Notes: a model not told the origin generated them from the sequence alone. A DNA stretch of 8,631 nucleotides from JALOAR01 sp964348605 (GCA_964348605.1 CAYGDC010000020.1:1-8631); one strand, 5' to 3'; positions 1-6,263 are shown, counted from the stretch's first letter. Program-made: numbers and translations.

Positions 1-1177
1 CCGCTTTTCTTGCTTTCGCGGCCAAAAGACATTTTTCTGCTATTTTTTTACCATCTGCTGGATGTTTTTCTAAAAATTCCTTAAATGCTTCACTAACAGC
101 CATCTCAACCGCACTTCTTGTCTCTGGATTACCAAGCCTAGCCTTTGTCTGCCCCTCAAACTGTGGATTAGAAATCTTAACTGAAACAACAGCAATGAGG
201 CCCTCTCTAACATCTTCTCCTGTAAAATTATCTTCGTTGCCTTTTAAAAAATTATTCTGCCTACCATAGTCATTAAGAGTGCGAGTTATAGCAGAACGCA
301 ATCCAGTAATATGACTCCCGCCATCTGCTGTATGTATATTATTTGCAAATCCCATTTCTTGAGTTTCAATGTCTTCTGTATAAGCTATCGCCGCTTCAAT
401 GCTTCCGCCTCCATTTTCTTTATACAAATAAAAAATTTCATCTTGTATAAACTTACCCCCTCCCTCACTCAAATACTCAACATAAGTTTTAATGCCTCCC
501 GAAAAATTAAAGCTAAAATAAAAAGGCTCTTCTTCTCTATAATCAACAAAAGTGAGTTTAATGCCCTTAGTTAAATAAGCTTGTTGCCTTATTCTTTCTA
601 AAATTTTCCTACGATCAAAAGTTACTTCGTGAAAAATTGTTTCATCAGGAGAAAAAGTAATAGATGTTCCAGTTCCTTCTGCCTTTCCATTTTTTTTAAC
701 CGGTCCCTTTGGTTTACCAAGAGCATATTCTTGCATATGAATATTACCATCGCGCTTAATCTCAGCTTTGACATAAGCAGAAAGAGCGTTTACAACAGAG
801 GCTCCCACTCCATGCAGTCCGCCAGAAATTTTATATCCGTCACCGCCGAATTTTCCTCCCGCATGCAACACAGTCATTACTGTTTCAAGCGTTGTTTTTT
901 TTGTATGAGGATGAATGTCTACCGGGACACCTCTTCCATCATCAATTACCCTGACAGTTTTTGAATCTAAAAGTTCTACAGAAATATTTTTAGCGTGCCC
1001 CGCCATCGCTTCATCTATAGAGTTATCTAAAATTTCCCATATAAGACGATGTAGCCCCTCTACGTCTGTTGAGCCAATATACATTCCTGGGCGTTTTCTG
1101 ACTGGCTCCAATCCTTCTAAAACGAAAATATCTTTAGCTGAATAACTAGATTCTTTTTGGGTTTTTTCCTTTGCCAT
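1..1177 (-). CDS. gyrB: DNA gyrase subunit B, N-terminal part (3' end outside window)
   Basis: This encodes the ATPase subunit of DNA gyrase, which with GyrA introduces negative supercoils using ATP. The frame is open from the ATG at 1177-1175 to the left edge, giving about 392 residues. The visible part is the GHKL ATPase domain plus the transducer domain; the TOPRIM and C-terminal parts are cut off. Visible motifs are RKRPGMYIG (residues 27-35), WEILDNSIDEA (catalytic Glu48 and Mg-binding Asn52, matching E. coli Glu42 and Asn46), DDGRGVP (79-85), LHAGGKF (104-110), SGGLHGVG and, in the transducer, the QTK loop of FEGQTKARL. GyrB is preferred over ParE because of overall similarity and MTVLHAGGKF, but the two are hard to separate from the N-terminal half alone. 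The start is fixed by homology; only an A/T-rich stretch without a Shine-Dalgarno precedes it. A terminator-like hairpin lies 20 bp upstream. Confidence 0.95.
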   Translation of the reverse strand, partial: MAKEKTQKESSYSAKDIFVLEGLEPVRKRPGMYIGSTDVEGLHRLIWEILDNSIDEAMAGHAKNISVELLDSKTVRVIDDGRGVPVDIHPHTKKTTLETVMTVLHAGGKFGGDGYKISGGLHGVGASVVNALSAYVKAEIKRDGNIHMQEYALGKPKGPVKKNGKAEGTGTSITFSPDETIFHEVTFDRRKILERIRQQAYLTKGIKLTFVDYREEEPFYFSFNFSGGIKTYVEYLSEGGGKFIQDEIFYLYKENGGGSIEAAIAYTEDIETQEMGFANNIHTADGGSHITGLRSAITRTLNDYGRQNNFLKGNEDNFTGEDVREGLIAVVSVKISNPQFEGQTKARLGNPETRSAVEMAVSEAFKEFLEKHPADGKKIAEKCLLAAKARKA

Positions 1178-1197
1178 TTTTTATTTTTTAGTGATTT

Positions 1198-1224
1198 AAA
1201 AAAACCGTAACTTTACGGATTTTT
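1198..1224 (-). terminator. Intrinsic terminator after pheT
   Basis: On the minus strand a perfect 6-bp stem (CCGTAA and TTACGG, with AG between; in practice a 5-bp stem with a 4-nt loop) is followed directly by seven T residues, 30 bp past the pheT stop. A-rich sequence on the other side extends the pairing and gives the plus strand a T5 tail, so it may act in both directions. It most likely ends the pheST transcript. It also lies just 20 bp before the gyrB start, so it could work as a leader attenuator for gyrB. Confidence 0.65.
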
Positions 1225-1232
1225 ACTAGTTT

Positions 1233-1241
1233 AGTGTAACA
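1233..1241 (-). promoter_or_regulatory. Weak candidate gyrB promoter (extended -10)
   Basis: On the minus strand the sequence TGTTACACT matches an extended -10 element (TGn followed by TACACT against TATAAT). No good -35 is seen at 16-18 bp. Transcription from here would begin near 1226 and place the hairpin at 1205-1218 inside the gyrB leader. Assigned from sequence only; gyrB could instead be read from a weaker A-rich element next to its ATG. Confidence 0.3.
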
Positions 1242-1247
1242 TAAAAG

Positions 1248-3134
1248 CTATCTAATTACCACCCCTTGTTTAGTACTTAAAATAGTTATTATTTTATCCA
1301 TCCAAGCATCAATTTCAGCGTCCGTTAAGGTCTTTTCTAGCGACTGAAAAACTAATCTTAAAGTTACTCCTACTCGTGCGTTTTGTAAGTCAGGGTAATA
1401 ATCCGCAAGGTCAACATCGCTTAGATTAGGAACATCTATAGTATTTATAATTTCAAATAACTCGCCGACTGTAGTCGTATTATTTGTCCAAAGAGAAATA
1501 TCTCTCATTATTGACGGATATGGAGAGATTAATTCGTACTCAAATTCTCCTTCCGAGCTCTGCATTAATTTTTCTGCATTGGCTTCAAAAAAGGCCCTCT
1601 CGCCATTAGTAGATAAAATAAACTTCCCCACTTGTTCTTTACCTATTATAAGAATTAATTGTTGTCCTGATGGTATAAACTTTGTTTCGGCAATTCCAAT
1701 TTTCCGAAGCATTAACTCTACGGCTCCACGCAAAACTCTTAACGGATATTCATCTTTTTTAGTTTTTACTGCCACTGATATAGACCAGTGTTCTTTGCCA
1801 ACTTCGTCAAATACTTTTCCAAATTCAAATATCTTAACATCCCCAAAAAGTCTCCGATTTTTTTCTATTGCCTCGTCTAGTCCTTGCATAAGATTTGTTC
1901 TCATATAGGCCTTATCAAGGCTTATAGGATTTATAAGCTCGGGCGCGCTATCTCCATAGCTTCCAAAGCTGTAACTTATAATTTCATCAAAGCCGATTTC
2001 TATCATAGCTCTCTTAATTTTTTCTCTAAAGCTGATTATCGGGTCATTGTGCACTGGGATAATTGATATTGCAGGAGCTTCGGCTTTTATTTCATTTAAG
2101 CCGTATATTCTAATGACTTCTTCAACTAAATCTTCAAAGATTGCTACATCAATTCGCTCTGCTGGCACTTCAGCTATATTCCCTCTCATCTTAAATCCAA
2201 GTTTTTTCAAAATTATAAATGCTTGATTTTGGCTAATATCTACCCCAGTAATTTTCTTAAATTTTATCGGGTCAAATTTTATAAATTTTTTTGGCTCTAT
2301 GATTTTATATTCATCGGCAACGGAGATAATTTTAATATCACAGATTTCTGAAAGAAGCTGAAGTGCGCGCTCTATTCCTTTTTGAGCTTTTACAGAACTC
2401 ATGCCGTGACCGTATCTTCTTGAAGCATCAGTCTCGAGTTTAATTCTTTTACTAGTGCGATAAATTGAAGTTGGATTAAAATTAGCAGATTCTAAAACAA
2501 CCATTTTGGTGCTATGTGTAATTTCCGCACCTCTTCCTCCTTTAATGCCCGCTATTGCAAGAGTCTTTTCTCTGTCAGCAATAACAGTATCGCTATTTTC
2601 AAGAGAGTATTCTCCGTCATCAATCGTCGTTATTTTTTCTCCCTTTATAGCTTTTCTCACAACAATATCGCCTTCTAATTTCTCGGCATCAAAAGCGTGC
2701 ATCGGTTGACCTGTTTCTATCATTACATAATTTAGCGCGTCTACTACTGGGTTAATTAATTGTATTCCACAAGTTTTAAGATATTTCTTCATCCATGACG
2801 GAGTGACTCCTTTTTTACGAAGCTCAACTAAAACTCCTATATAACGAAAGCAATCCGAATCTTTCGTTACTTTTAAGGCAAGTTTTTCTCTTATTTTATT
2901 AAAGGCAATCGTTTTTATCGGCAAAGAGCGAAGCCCAAATACCGCCGACGCCTCTCTCGCTATGCCATCATGAGACGAAGCATCGCACCAGCGATTCGCG
3001 GTTATTTTTATATCTATCATATCCCCTGAAATCTTTTCTATTTCAAATGATTTAAGGGCAAATTCTTCAGCAAATTTTTCTTTAACAGGAAGCCCTGGCA
3101 CCATTTCTCTAATAAGTGAATAACTAAATTTCAT
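1248..3134 (-). CDS. pheT: Phenylalanyl-tRNA synthetase beta subunit, short form lacking the B2 domain
   Basis: This is the beta subunit of the (alpha-beta)2 synthetase that charges tRNA-Phe. It carries the editing site and the tRNA-binding modules. It has 628 residues against about 790 in E. coli. Visible domains: split B1 (1-70, MKFS start and KITANR at 44-48); B3/B4 editing domain (about 95-265, with GQPMHAFD at 142-149, VVLESANF at 212-219 and ETDASRRY at 234-241, keeping the His, Glu and Thr aligned with E. coli editing residues); B5 (about 285-350, AIFEDLVEEVIRIYG); the catalytic-like B6/B7 (about 365-520, LINPISLDKAYMR); and the C-terminal FDX-ACB anticodon-binding domain (about 536-628, MRDISLW). 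The internal EMAP-like tRNA-binding domain B2 is absent: FEIEKISGD runs straight into the second half of B1. The canonical RYERG reads RYGHG. The start lies 1 nt after the pheS stop, so translation is probably coupled; no Shine-Dalgarno is seen. An intrinsic terminator follows. Confidence 0.97.
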   Translation of the reverse strand: MKFSYSLIREMVPGLPVKEKFAEEFALKSFEIEKISGDMIDIKITANRWCDASSHDGIAREASAVFGLRSLPIKTIAFNKIREKLALKVTKDSDCFRYIGVLVELRKKGVTPSWMKKYLKTCGIQLINPVVDALNYVMIETGQPMHAFDAEKLEGDIVVRKAIKGEKITTIDDGEYSLENSDTVIADREKTLAIAGIKGGRGAEITHSTKMVVLESANFNPTSIYRTSKRIKLETDASRRYGHGMSSVKAQKGIERALQLLSEICDIKIISVADEYKIIEPKKFIKFDPIKFKKITGVDISQNQAFIILKKLGFKMRGNIAEVPAERIDVAIFEDLVEEVIRIYGLNEIKAEAPAISIIPVHNDPIISFREKIKRAMIEIGFDEIISYSFGSYGDSAPELINPISLDKAYMRTNLMQGLDEAIEKNRRLFGDVKIFEFGKVFDEVGKEHWSISVAVKTKKDEYPLRVLRGAVELMLRKIGIAETKFIPSGQQLILIIGKEQVGKFILSTNGERAFFEANAEKLMQSSEGEFEYELISPYPSIMRDISLWTNNTTTVGELFEIINTIDVPNLSDVDLADYYPDLQNARVGVTLRLVFQSLEKTLTDAEIDAWMDKIITILSTKQGVVIR

Positions 3135-3135
3135 T

Positions 3136-4125
3136 TTAGAATTTTTTTATAAATTTTAAGTCCTGCGACGCAAATAGCCTTATGTCTGGTATTTTATGTT
3201 TAATAATAGCGAGCCTCTCAACCCCAAAACCAAAAGCGAATCCTTGCCACTCTCGGTTATCATAACCTACGGCCTGTAATACTTTTGGATGCACCATGCC
3301 CGCTCCGCCCATTTCAAGCCAGCGAGAATCATCAAGTTTAATATCTACTTCTATCCCAGGCTCTACGAACGGAAAATAACTTGACCTTAATCTAATTTTC
3401 ACTGTTTTTTCAGAAAAAAATTGTCTAAAAAATTCATTAATAACAAACTTAAAATTAGCAAGCGAAATCTGTTTGCCTATCATTAATCCCTCCACTTGAT
3501 GAAAATTAGTTTCATGAGTAGCGTCAGTCGCTTCGTATCTAAATGTTTTTCCAATAGAGATAATTTGAAAAGGTGGTCTATGATTTTGCATATATCTTAC
3601 TTGCACAGGACTTGTGTGTGTGCGTAAAAGATATTTTTTTTGCGCACTATCCTTTTTTTTAGACTTAATCCAAAAAGTGTCCCACATTTCTCTTGCTGGA
3701 TGGTCTGGAGGAATATTCAGCGCATCAAAATTATAATACTCTTCTTCCATTTCTGGGCCGTCTATGACAGAAAAATTCATAGAATTAAATATCCTTCTTA
3801 TCTCGTTTTCTGTCTGCGTTATTAGATTAAGATGCCCTGTTTCTATTCTCTTTCCTGGCAAGGTTATATCAGTCGCGTTTCCGCGATTTTTTATTTCTTC
3901 TTCTTTGAAAGAAATGGCTTCTTCTATTTCATTTTTAAGCTCTTGAATTAAAGGTCCTTTTTCTCTTTTTTCTGTGTCCGACAGGTCTTTTAGAGAGCGT
4001 ATAAGAGCGGTAACTTCGCCTTGTTTCCTACCAAAATACTTAATTCTTACCGCAGATATCTCCTCTGCTGTCATAGCAGAACTAATGTCTTCCCCTGCTT
4101 TTTTTCTTATTGCTAATATTTCCAT
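3136..4125 (-). CDS. pheS: Phenylalanyl-tRNA synthetase alpha subunit
   Basis: This is the catalytic class II subunit that activates phenylalanine and transfers it to tRNA-Phe, working with the PheT product encoded next. At 329 residues it matches the E. coli size (327). The N-terminal coiled-coil arm (about 1-85, including VRIKYFGRKQG) is slightly short. The core shows MNFSVIDGPEMEEEYYNFDA (116-135), DHPAREMWDTFW, motif 2 (GKTFRYEATDATHETNFHQ, 192-210), the substrate-pocket segment SYFPFVEP (249-256), GGAGMVHP and motif 3 (GFAFGFGVERLA, 295-306), with Ala297 at the pocket position equal to E. coli Ala294. The ATG at 4125 is favoured by the length and by a near-consensus promoter whose predicted start point lies only about 4 nt upstream, so the mRNA should be almost leaderless. 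The gene leads the pheS-pheT pair. Confidence 0.98.
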   Translation of the reverse strand: MEILAIRKKAGEDISSAMTAEEISAVRIKYFGRKQGEVTALIRSLKDLSDTEKREKGPLIQELKNEIEEAISFKEEEIKNRGNATDITLPGKRIETGHLNLITQTENEIRRIFNSMNFSVIDGPEMEEEYYNFDALNIPPDHPAREMWDTFWIKSKKKDSAQKKYLLRTHTSPVQVRYMQNHRPPFQIISIGKTFRYEATDATHETNFHQVEGLMIGKQISLANFKFVINEFFRQFFSEKTVKIRLRSSYFPFVEPGIEVDIKLDDSRWLEMGGAGMVHPKVLQAVGYDNREWQGFAFGFGVERLAIIKHKIPDIRLFASQDLKFIKKF

Positions 4126-4135
4126 TTATTTTTTG

Positions 4136-4164
4136 ATTATAACATCCAGCCTCTCTTTTGTCAT
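4136..4164 (-). promoter_or_regulatory. Strong sigma-70-type promoter for pheST
   Basis: On the minus strand there is a -35 ATGACA (5 of 6 matches to TTGACA), a 17-bp spacer and a perfect -10 TATAAT preceded by TGT (extended -10). The -10 ends 10 nt before the pheS ATG. The usual -10 to +1 spacing puts transcription start near 4129, leaving about 4 nt of leader. The match is strong; the start point is inferred. Confidence 0.8.
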
Positions 4165-4169
4165 TAGCG

Positions 4170-4206
4170 ATACACTGACTTATGCAAGTCAGTGTATTAT
4201 TTTTTA
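4170..4206. promoter_or_regulatory. 12-bp perfect hairpin upstream of pheS promoter
   Basis: A perfect inverted repeat (arms 4170-4181 and 4186-4197, loop ATGC) lies 5 bp upstream of the pheS -35. Read on the plus strand it is followed by TATTTTTT-like T-rich sequence and looks like an intrinsic terminator, yet no plus-strand gene is visible to its left. Read on the minus strand there is no T-tract after it. It may be an operator for pheST, a block against plus-strand transcription, or a leftover terminator. The structure is certain; the role is not. Confidence 0.5.
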
Positions 4207-4247
4207 ATATATTTTTTCTTCCTTTAAGCTGGGTTAGTAGAGAATAA

Positions 4248-4418
4248 AAAACAGCGGACGAGTTCGCAAAATCCGCAGTTGATGGATGGATGAATTCCGA
4301 AGGCCACAGAAGAAGTATCTTAACACCTGCATTTAATTTTGGAGGGGCTGGAATAATAAAGATCAACAATCACATCATTCTCGTCCATAAATTCATAGGA
4401 AAAAAGCTGATAAAAGTA
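4248..4418 (+). pseudogene. C-terminal remnant of a CAP (SCP/PR1, YkwD-like) domain protein
   Basis: The frame starting just after an in-frame TAA at 4245-4247 reads KTADEFAKSAVDGWMNSEGH, continues GHRRSILTPAFNFGGAG and reaches IILVHKFIG. The segment VDGWMNSEGHRRSIL is the CAP signature seen in extracellular YkwD-type proteins, and the FGGAGI...NN..ILVHKF part matches the final beta strands of the fold. Homology begins upstream of the first ATG in the frame (4284-4290), so this is not a small intact gene. The N-terminal half of the domain, any signal peptide and a proper start are missing. Before the stop only a doubtful continuation (SWVSRE) can be read, so a deletion or decay is likely. The frame has no stop after the domain and runs into the antisense of tRNA-Met, ending at 4526. 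Recognition is from the motif alone; family membership is quite secure, pseudogene status a little less so. Confidence 0.7.
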
Positions 4419-4465
4419 TATGAAAGCGCTTGGGACCACAGGTATTTTTTCAAAAACTATATTAG

Positions 4466-4537
4466 TGCCGACGGCAGGAATCGGACCTGCGACCCAACGC
4501 TTATGAAACGTTTGCTCTACCACTGAGCTACGCCGGC
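4466..4537 (-). tRNA. tRNA-Met (CAU), elongator type
   Basis: A full cloverleaf of 72 nt can be folded: acceptor GCCGGCG with CGTCGGC (one G-U pair), D arm GCTC/GAGC with G18 G19, anticodon stem AACGT/GCGTT around TTCATAA, and T stem GCAGG/CCTGC. The anticodon is CAU. G1-C72 pairing and the pyrimidine-purine 11:24 pair make it an elongator and not an initiator; tRNA-Ile(CAU), modified to read AUA, is the main alternative. The T loop reads TCCGATT, so position 55 is C (minus-strand base at 4484) where U is almost universal. CCA is not encoded. It follows tRNA-fMet by 10 nt on the same strand and is likely cotranscribed. Confidence 0.85.
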
Positions 4538-4547
4538 AAAATTTATG

Positions 4548-4619
4548 TTGCGGGAGCGAGAATCGAACTCGCTTCTGGAGCTTATGAGGCTCCCGAGGTA
4601 ACCATTCCTCCATCCCGCG
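4548..4619 (-). tRNA. Initiator tRNA-fMet (CAU)
   Basis: A 72-nt cloverleaf with the initiator hallmarks: a C1-A72 mismatch at the end of the acceptor (CGCGGGA against TCCCGCA), an A11-U24 pair in the D stem (GAGG/CCTC) and anticodon CAU in loop CTCATAA. The T arm is standard (GCGAG, TTCGATT, CTCGC). The anticodon stem is GGAGC/GCTCC, so positions 29-31 pair A-U, G-C, C-G and not the usual three consecutive G-C pairs that help 30S P-site selection. The discriminator is A73 and CCA is not encoded, so a CCA-adding enzyme is required. It heads the minus-strand Met tRNA pair. Confidence 0.95.
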
Positions 4620-4639
4620 ATATTATTTATCAAAATACG

Positions 4640-4667
4640 ATTATAAGAATACTATATCTGTTTACAA
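4640..4667 (-). promoter_or_regulatory. Promoter for the tRNA-fMet/tRNA-Met pair
   Basis: On the minus strand a perfect -10 TATAAT (4640-4645) is preceded by TTGTAA (4662-4667) at a 16-bp spacing. The predicted start near 4633 leaves about 14 nt before the tRNA-fMet 5' end, suitable for RNase P processing. The -10 is convincing, the -35 moderate. Confidence 0.6.
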
Positions 4668-4681
4668 AATTCAAATCTGGC

Positions 4682-4711
4682 TTGCTTTAAGCCTATGAAT
4701 ATGGGTATAAT
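4682..4711 (+). promoter_or_regulatory. Promoter for tRNA-Asp
   Basis: On the plus strand -35 TTGCTT (4682-4687) and a perfect -10 TATAAT (4706-4711) are separated by 18 bp. The predicted start near 4718 falls in a 7-bp inverted repeat (4716-4722 and 4727-4733), giving a leader of about 24 nt before the tRNA. It is arranged back to back with the tRNA-fMet promoter. Confidence 0.6.
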
Positions 4712-4741
4712 TTTTATGTTTTATAAAAAACATGCGCGCAC

Positions 4742-4818
4742 GCAGCGGTAGCTCAATTGGTCAGAGCGCTGCCCTGTCACGGCAGAGGTCGCGGGTTCGA
4801 GTCCCGTCCGCTGCGCCA
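4742..4818 (+). tRNA. tRNA-Asp (GUC)
   Basis: A clear cloverleaf: acceptor GCAGCGG/CCGCTGC, D arm GCTC/GAGC, anticodon stem CTGCC/GGCAG around CTGTCAC (anticodon GUC), T arm GCGGG, TTCGAGT, CCCGT, discriminator G73 (an aspartate identity element), and an encoded CCA at 4816-4818. It is the only one of the three tRNAs here with encoded CCA. It is the only intact plus-strand gene in the window and faces gatA, whose stop is 20 bp away. Confidence 0.97.
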
Positions 4819-4838
4819 AAAAATAAATAAAAATACTC

Positions 4839-6263
4839 TTAATTATTTTCGTAAAACCTTCCGAGTCCAAAAAGATCAGAATCATGCCATCTTTTGCCGA
4901 TGAGTTGAAATCCCACAGGAAGCCTCCCCTCTCTCTCTTTCGCTGGTATAGATATAGCAGGTAATCCCGCGAGATTAACCGGTATAGTTAAAATATCTGA
5001 TAAATACATTTTTATCGGATCATTAACTTTTTCACCAAGCTTAAAGGGAACCACTGGAGAAACAGGAGATAGCAAAACATCTACTTCAGTGAAAGCTTTA
5101 GTGAAGTCATTTTGTATAAGCCGTCTTACTTTCTGTGCCTTAGAGTAATACGCATCATAATATCCAGCAGATAAAACAAATGTCCCAAGCAAAATTCTTC
5201 TTTTAACTTCTTCTCCAAATCCCTCGCCTCTTGTTTTCGTATATATCTCAAGTAAAGAATCAGCCATGTCTCTCGTGCGTGAATAACGAATTCCATCAAA
5301 TTTCGCAAGATTTGTAGACACTTCAGCAAACATAATTATGTAGTAAACAGAAAGAGCATATTTGCTATGTGGCAAGCTAACTTCTTTTATTTTCATGCCA
5401 GATGAACGAAAGAAATTAATAGTTTCTTCCATCGTCTCTGCCGTTTCTTTATCCATTCCTTCTTTAGCGAAAAATTCTTTCGGTATTCCTATTGTTATAG
5501 AACCAGGATTTTCTGTTGCAAGTTTACTCTCTGCCACATTTTTTGAGGTCGCATCCATTTTATCCGCGCCCTTAATCACCATATATATTGCTTCCGTGTC
5601 CGCAACAGTTTTTCCAAAAGGACCAATTTGATCAAGGCTTGAAGCCATAGCCATTACTCCAAAACGCGATACCCTGCCATATGTTGGTTTCATTCCTACA
5701 ACTCCACAAAATCCAGCTGGAAGTCTTATAGACCCCCCTGTATCAGAGCCAAGCGCTCCAAGAGCCATTCCTGCGGCAACCGTCGCCGCCGAACCGCCAG
5801 ACGACCCTCCCGGCACTCGCTCTGTGTCTACCGGATTTTTAACCGAACCAAAAGCCGAATTTTCATTTGACGAGCCCATAGCAAACTCATCTAAATTTGT
5901 TTTGCCTATTATTATGGCTCCTGCGTCTTTGAGTTTTTTAATAACGGTCGCGTCATAAGAAGCAGTATAATCTTTCAATAATTTTGACCCCGCAGTGCAT
6001 ATCCCTCCTTCAATAAGAATATTGTCTTTAATCGCTAAAGGAACTCCGCAGAGCGGACCTGCTTCACTCCCATCTTTTATTTCTTTATCAATTTTTTTAG
6101 CTGTTGCGATAGCTTTTTCTCTATCTATTGAAATATAAGCGTTAATTTCTGGGTTTTTTGCCTCTGCTTCCGCAAGATACTCCATCGTAAGTTCTTCAGC
6201 AGTAAAGCGTTCTGCGATTATTCCGTCACGCACCGATTTTATATTTAAAGTTTTTTTATCCAT
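4839..6263 (-). CDS. gatA: Asp/Glu-tRNA amidotransferase subunit A
   Basis: This is the amidase subunit of GatCAB. It releases ammonia from glutamine, and the ammonia converts Glu-tRNA-Gln and/or Asp-tRNA-Asn to the amide forms in cells without GlnRS or AsnRS. The 474-residue length is typical of the family. The amidase-signature Ser-cisSer-Lys triad is complete: Lys79 in AIKDN, Ser154 in GGSSGGS and Ser178 in GSDTGGSIR. Other family blocks are GKTNLDEFAMGSSNENSAFG (120-139), PTYGRVSRFG and ASSLDQIGP. The C-terminal GLPAISIPA and LPVGFQLIG blocks are also present. The ATG overlaps the end of gatC by 8 nt (ATGGATAA), implying translational coupling; only a weak A-rich AAGAA precedes it. GatB, which binds and modifies the tRNA, is not in this window. 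The 3' end converges with tRNA-Asp with no clear terminator in the 20-bp gap. Confidence 0.98.
   Translation of the reverse strand: MDKKTLNIKSVRDGIIAERFTAEELTMEYLAEAEAKNPEINAYISIDREKAIATAKKIDKEIKDGSEAGPLCGVPLAIKDNILIEGGICTAGSKLLKDYTASYDATVIKKLKDAGAIIIGKTNLDEFAMGSSNENSAFGSVKNPVDTERVPGGSSGGSAATVAAGMALGALGSDTGGSIRLPAGFCGVVGMKPTYGRVSRFGVMAMASSLDQIGPFGKTVADTEAIYMVIKGADKMDATSKNVAESKLATENPGSITIGIPKEFFAKEGMDKETAETMEETINFFRSSGMKIKEVSLPHSKYALSVYYIIMFAEVSTNLAKFDGIRYSRTRDMADSLLEIYTKTRGEGFGEEVKRRILLGTFVLSAGYYDAYYSKAQKVRRLIQNDFTKAFTEVDVLLSPVSPVVPFKLGEKVNDPIKMYLSDILTIPVNLAGLPAISIPAKEREGRLPVGFQLIGKRWHDSDLFGLGRFYENN

Noticed and set aside
4082..4369. A 95-codon minus-strand frame overlapping the pheS start
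   Set aside because: It runs through the pheS promoter and hairpin, has no recognisable domain and is the antisense of the CAP remnant.
4142..4465. T-box, tmRNA, RNase P RNA or SRP RNA in the gap upstream of pheS
   Set aside because: No T-box sequence, tag-peptide/tRNA-like end, or conserved RNase P or SRP motifs were found, and the pheS promoter lies downstream of the gap.
4290..4613. Open frames on both strands across the Met tRNA genes (for example one containing RSSVVEQTFHKRW)
   Set aside because: These are the familiar spurious translations of tRNA genes. The plus-strand frame is meaningful only in its upstream CAP-like part, before the tRNA.
4548..4619. Assigning this CAU tRNA as elongator Met or Ile
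   Set aside because: The C1-A72 mismatch and A11-U24 pair are initiator features.
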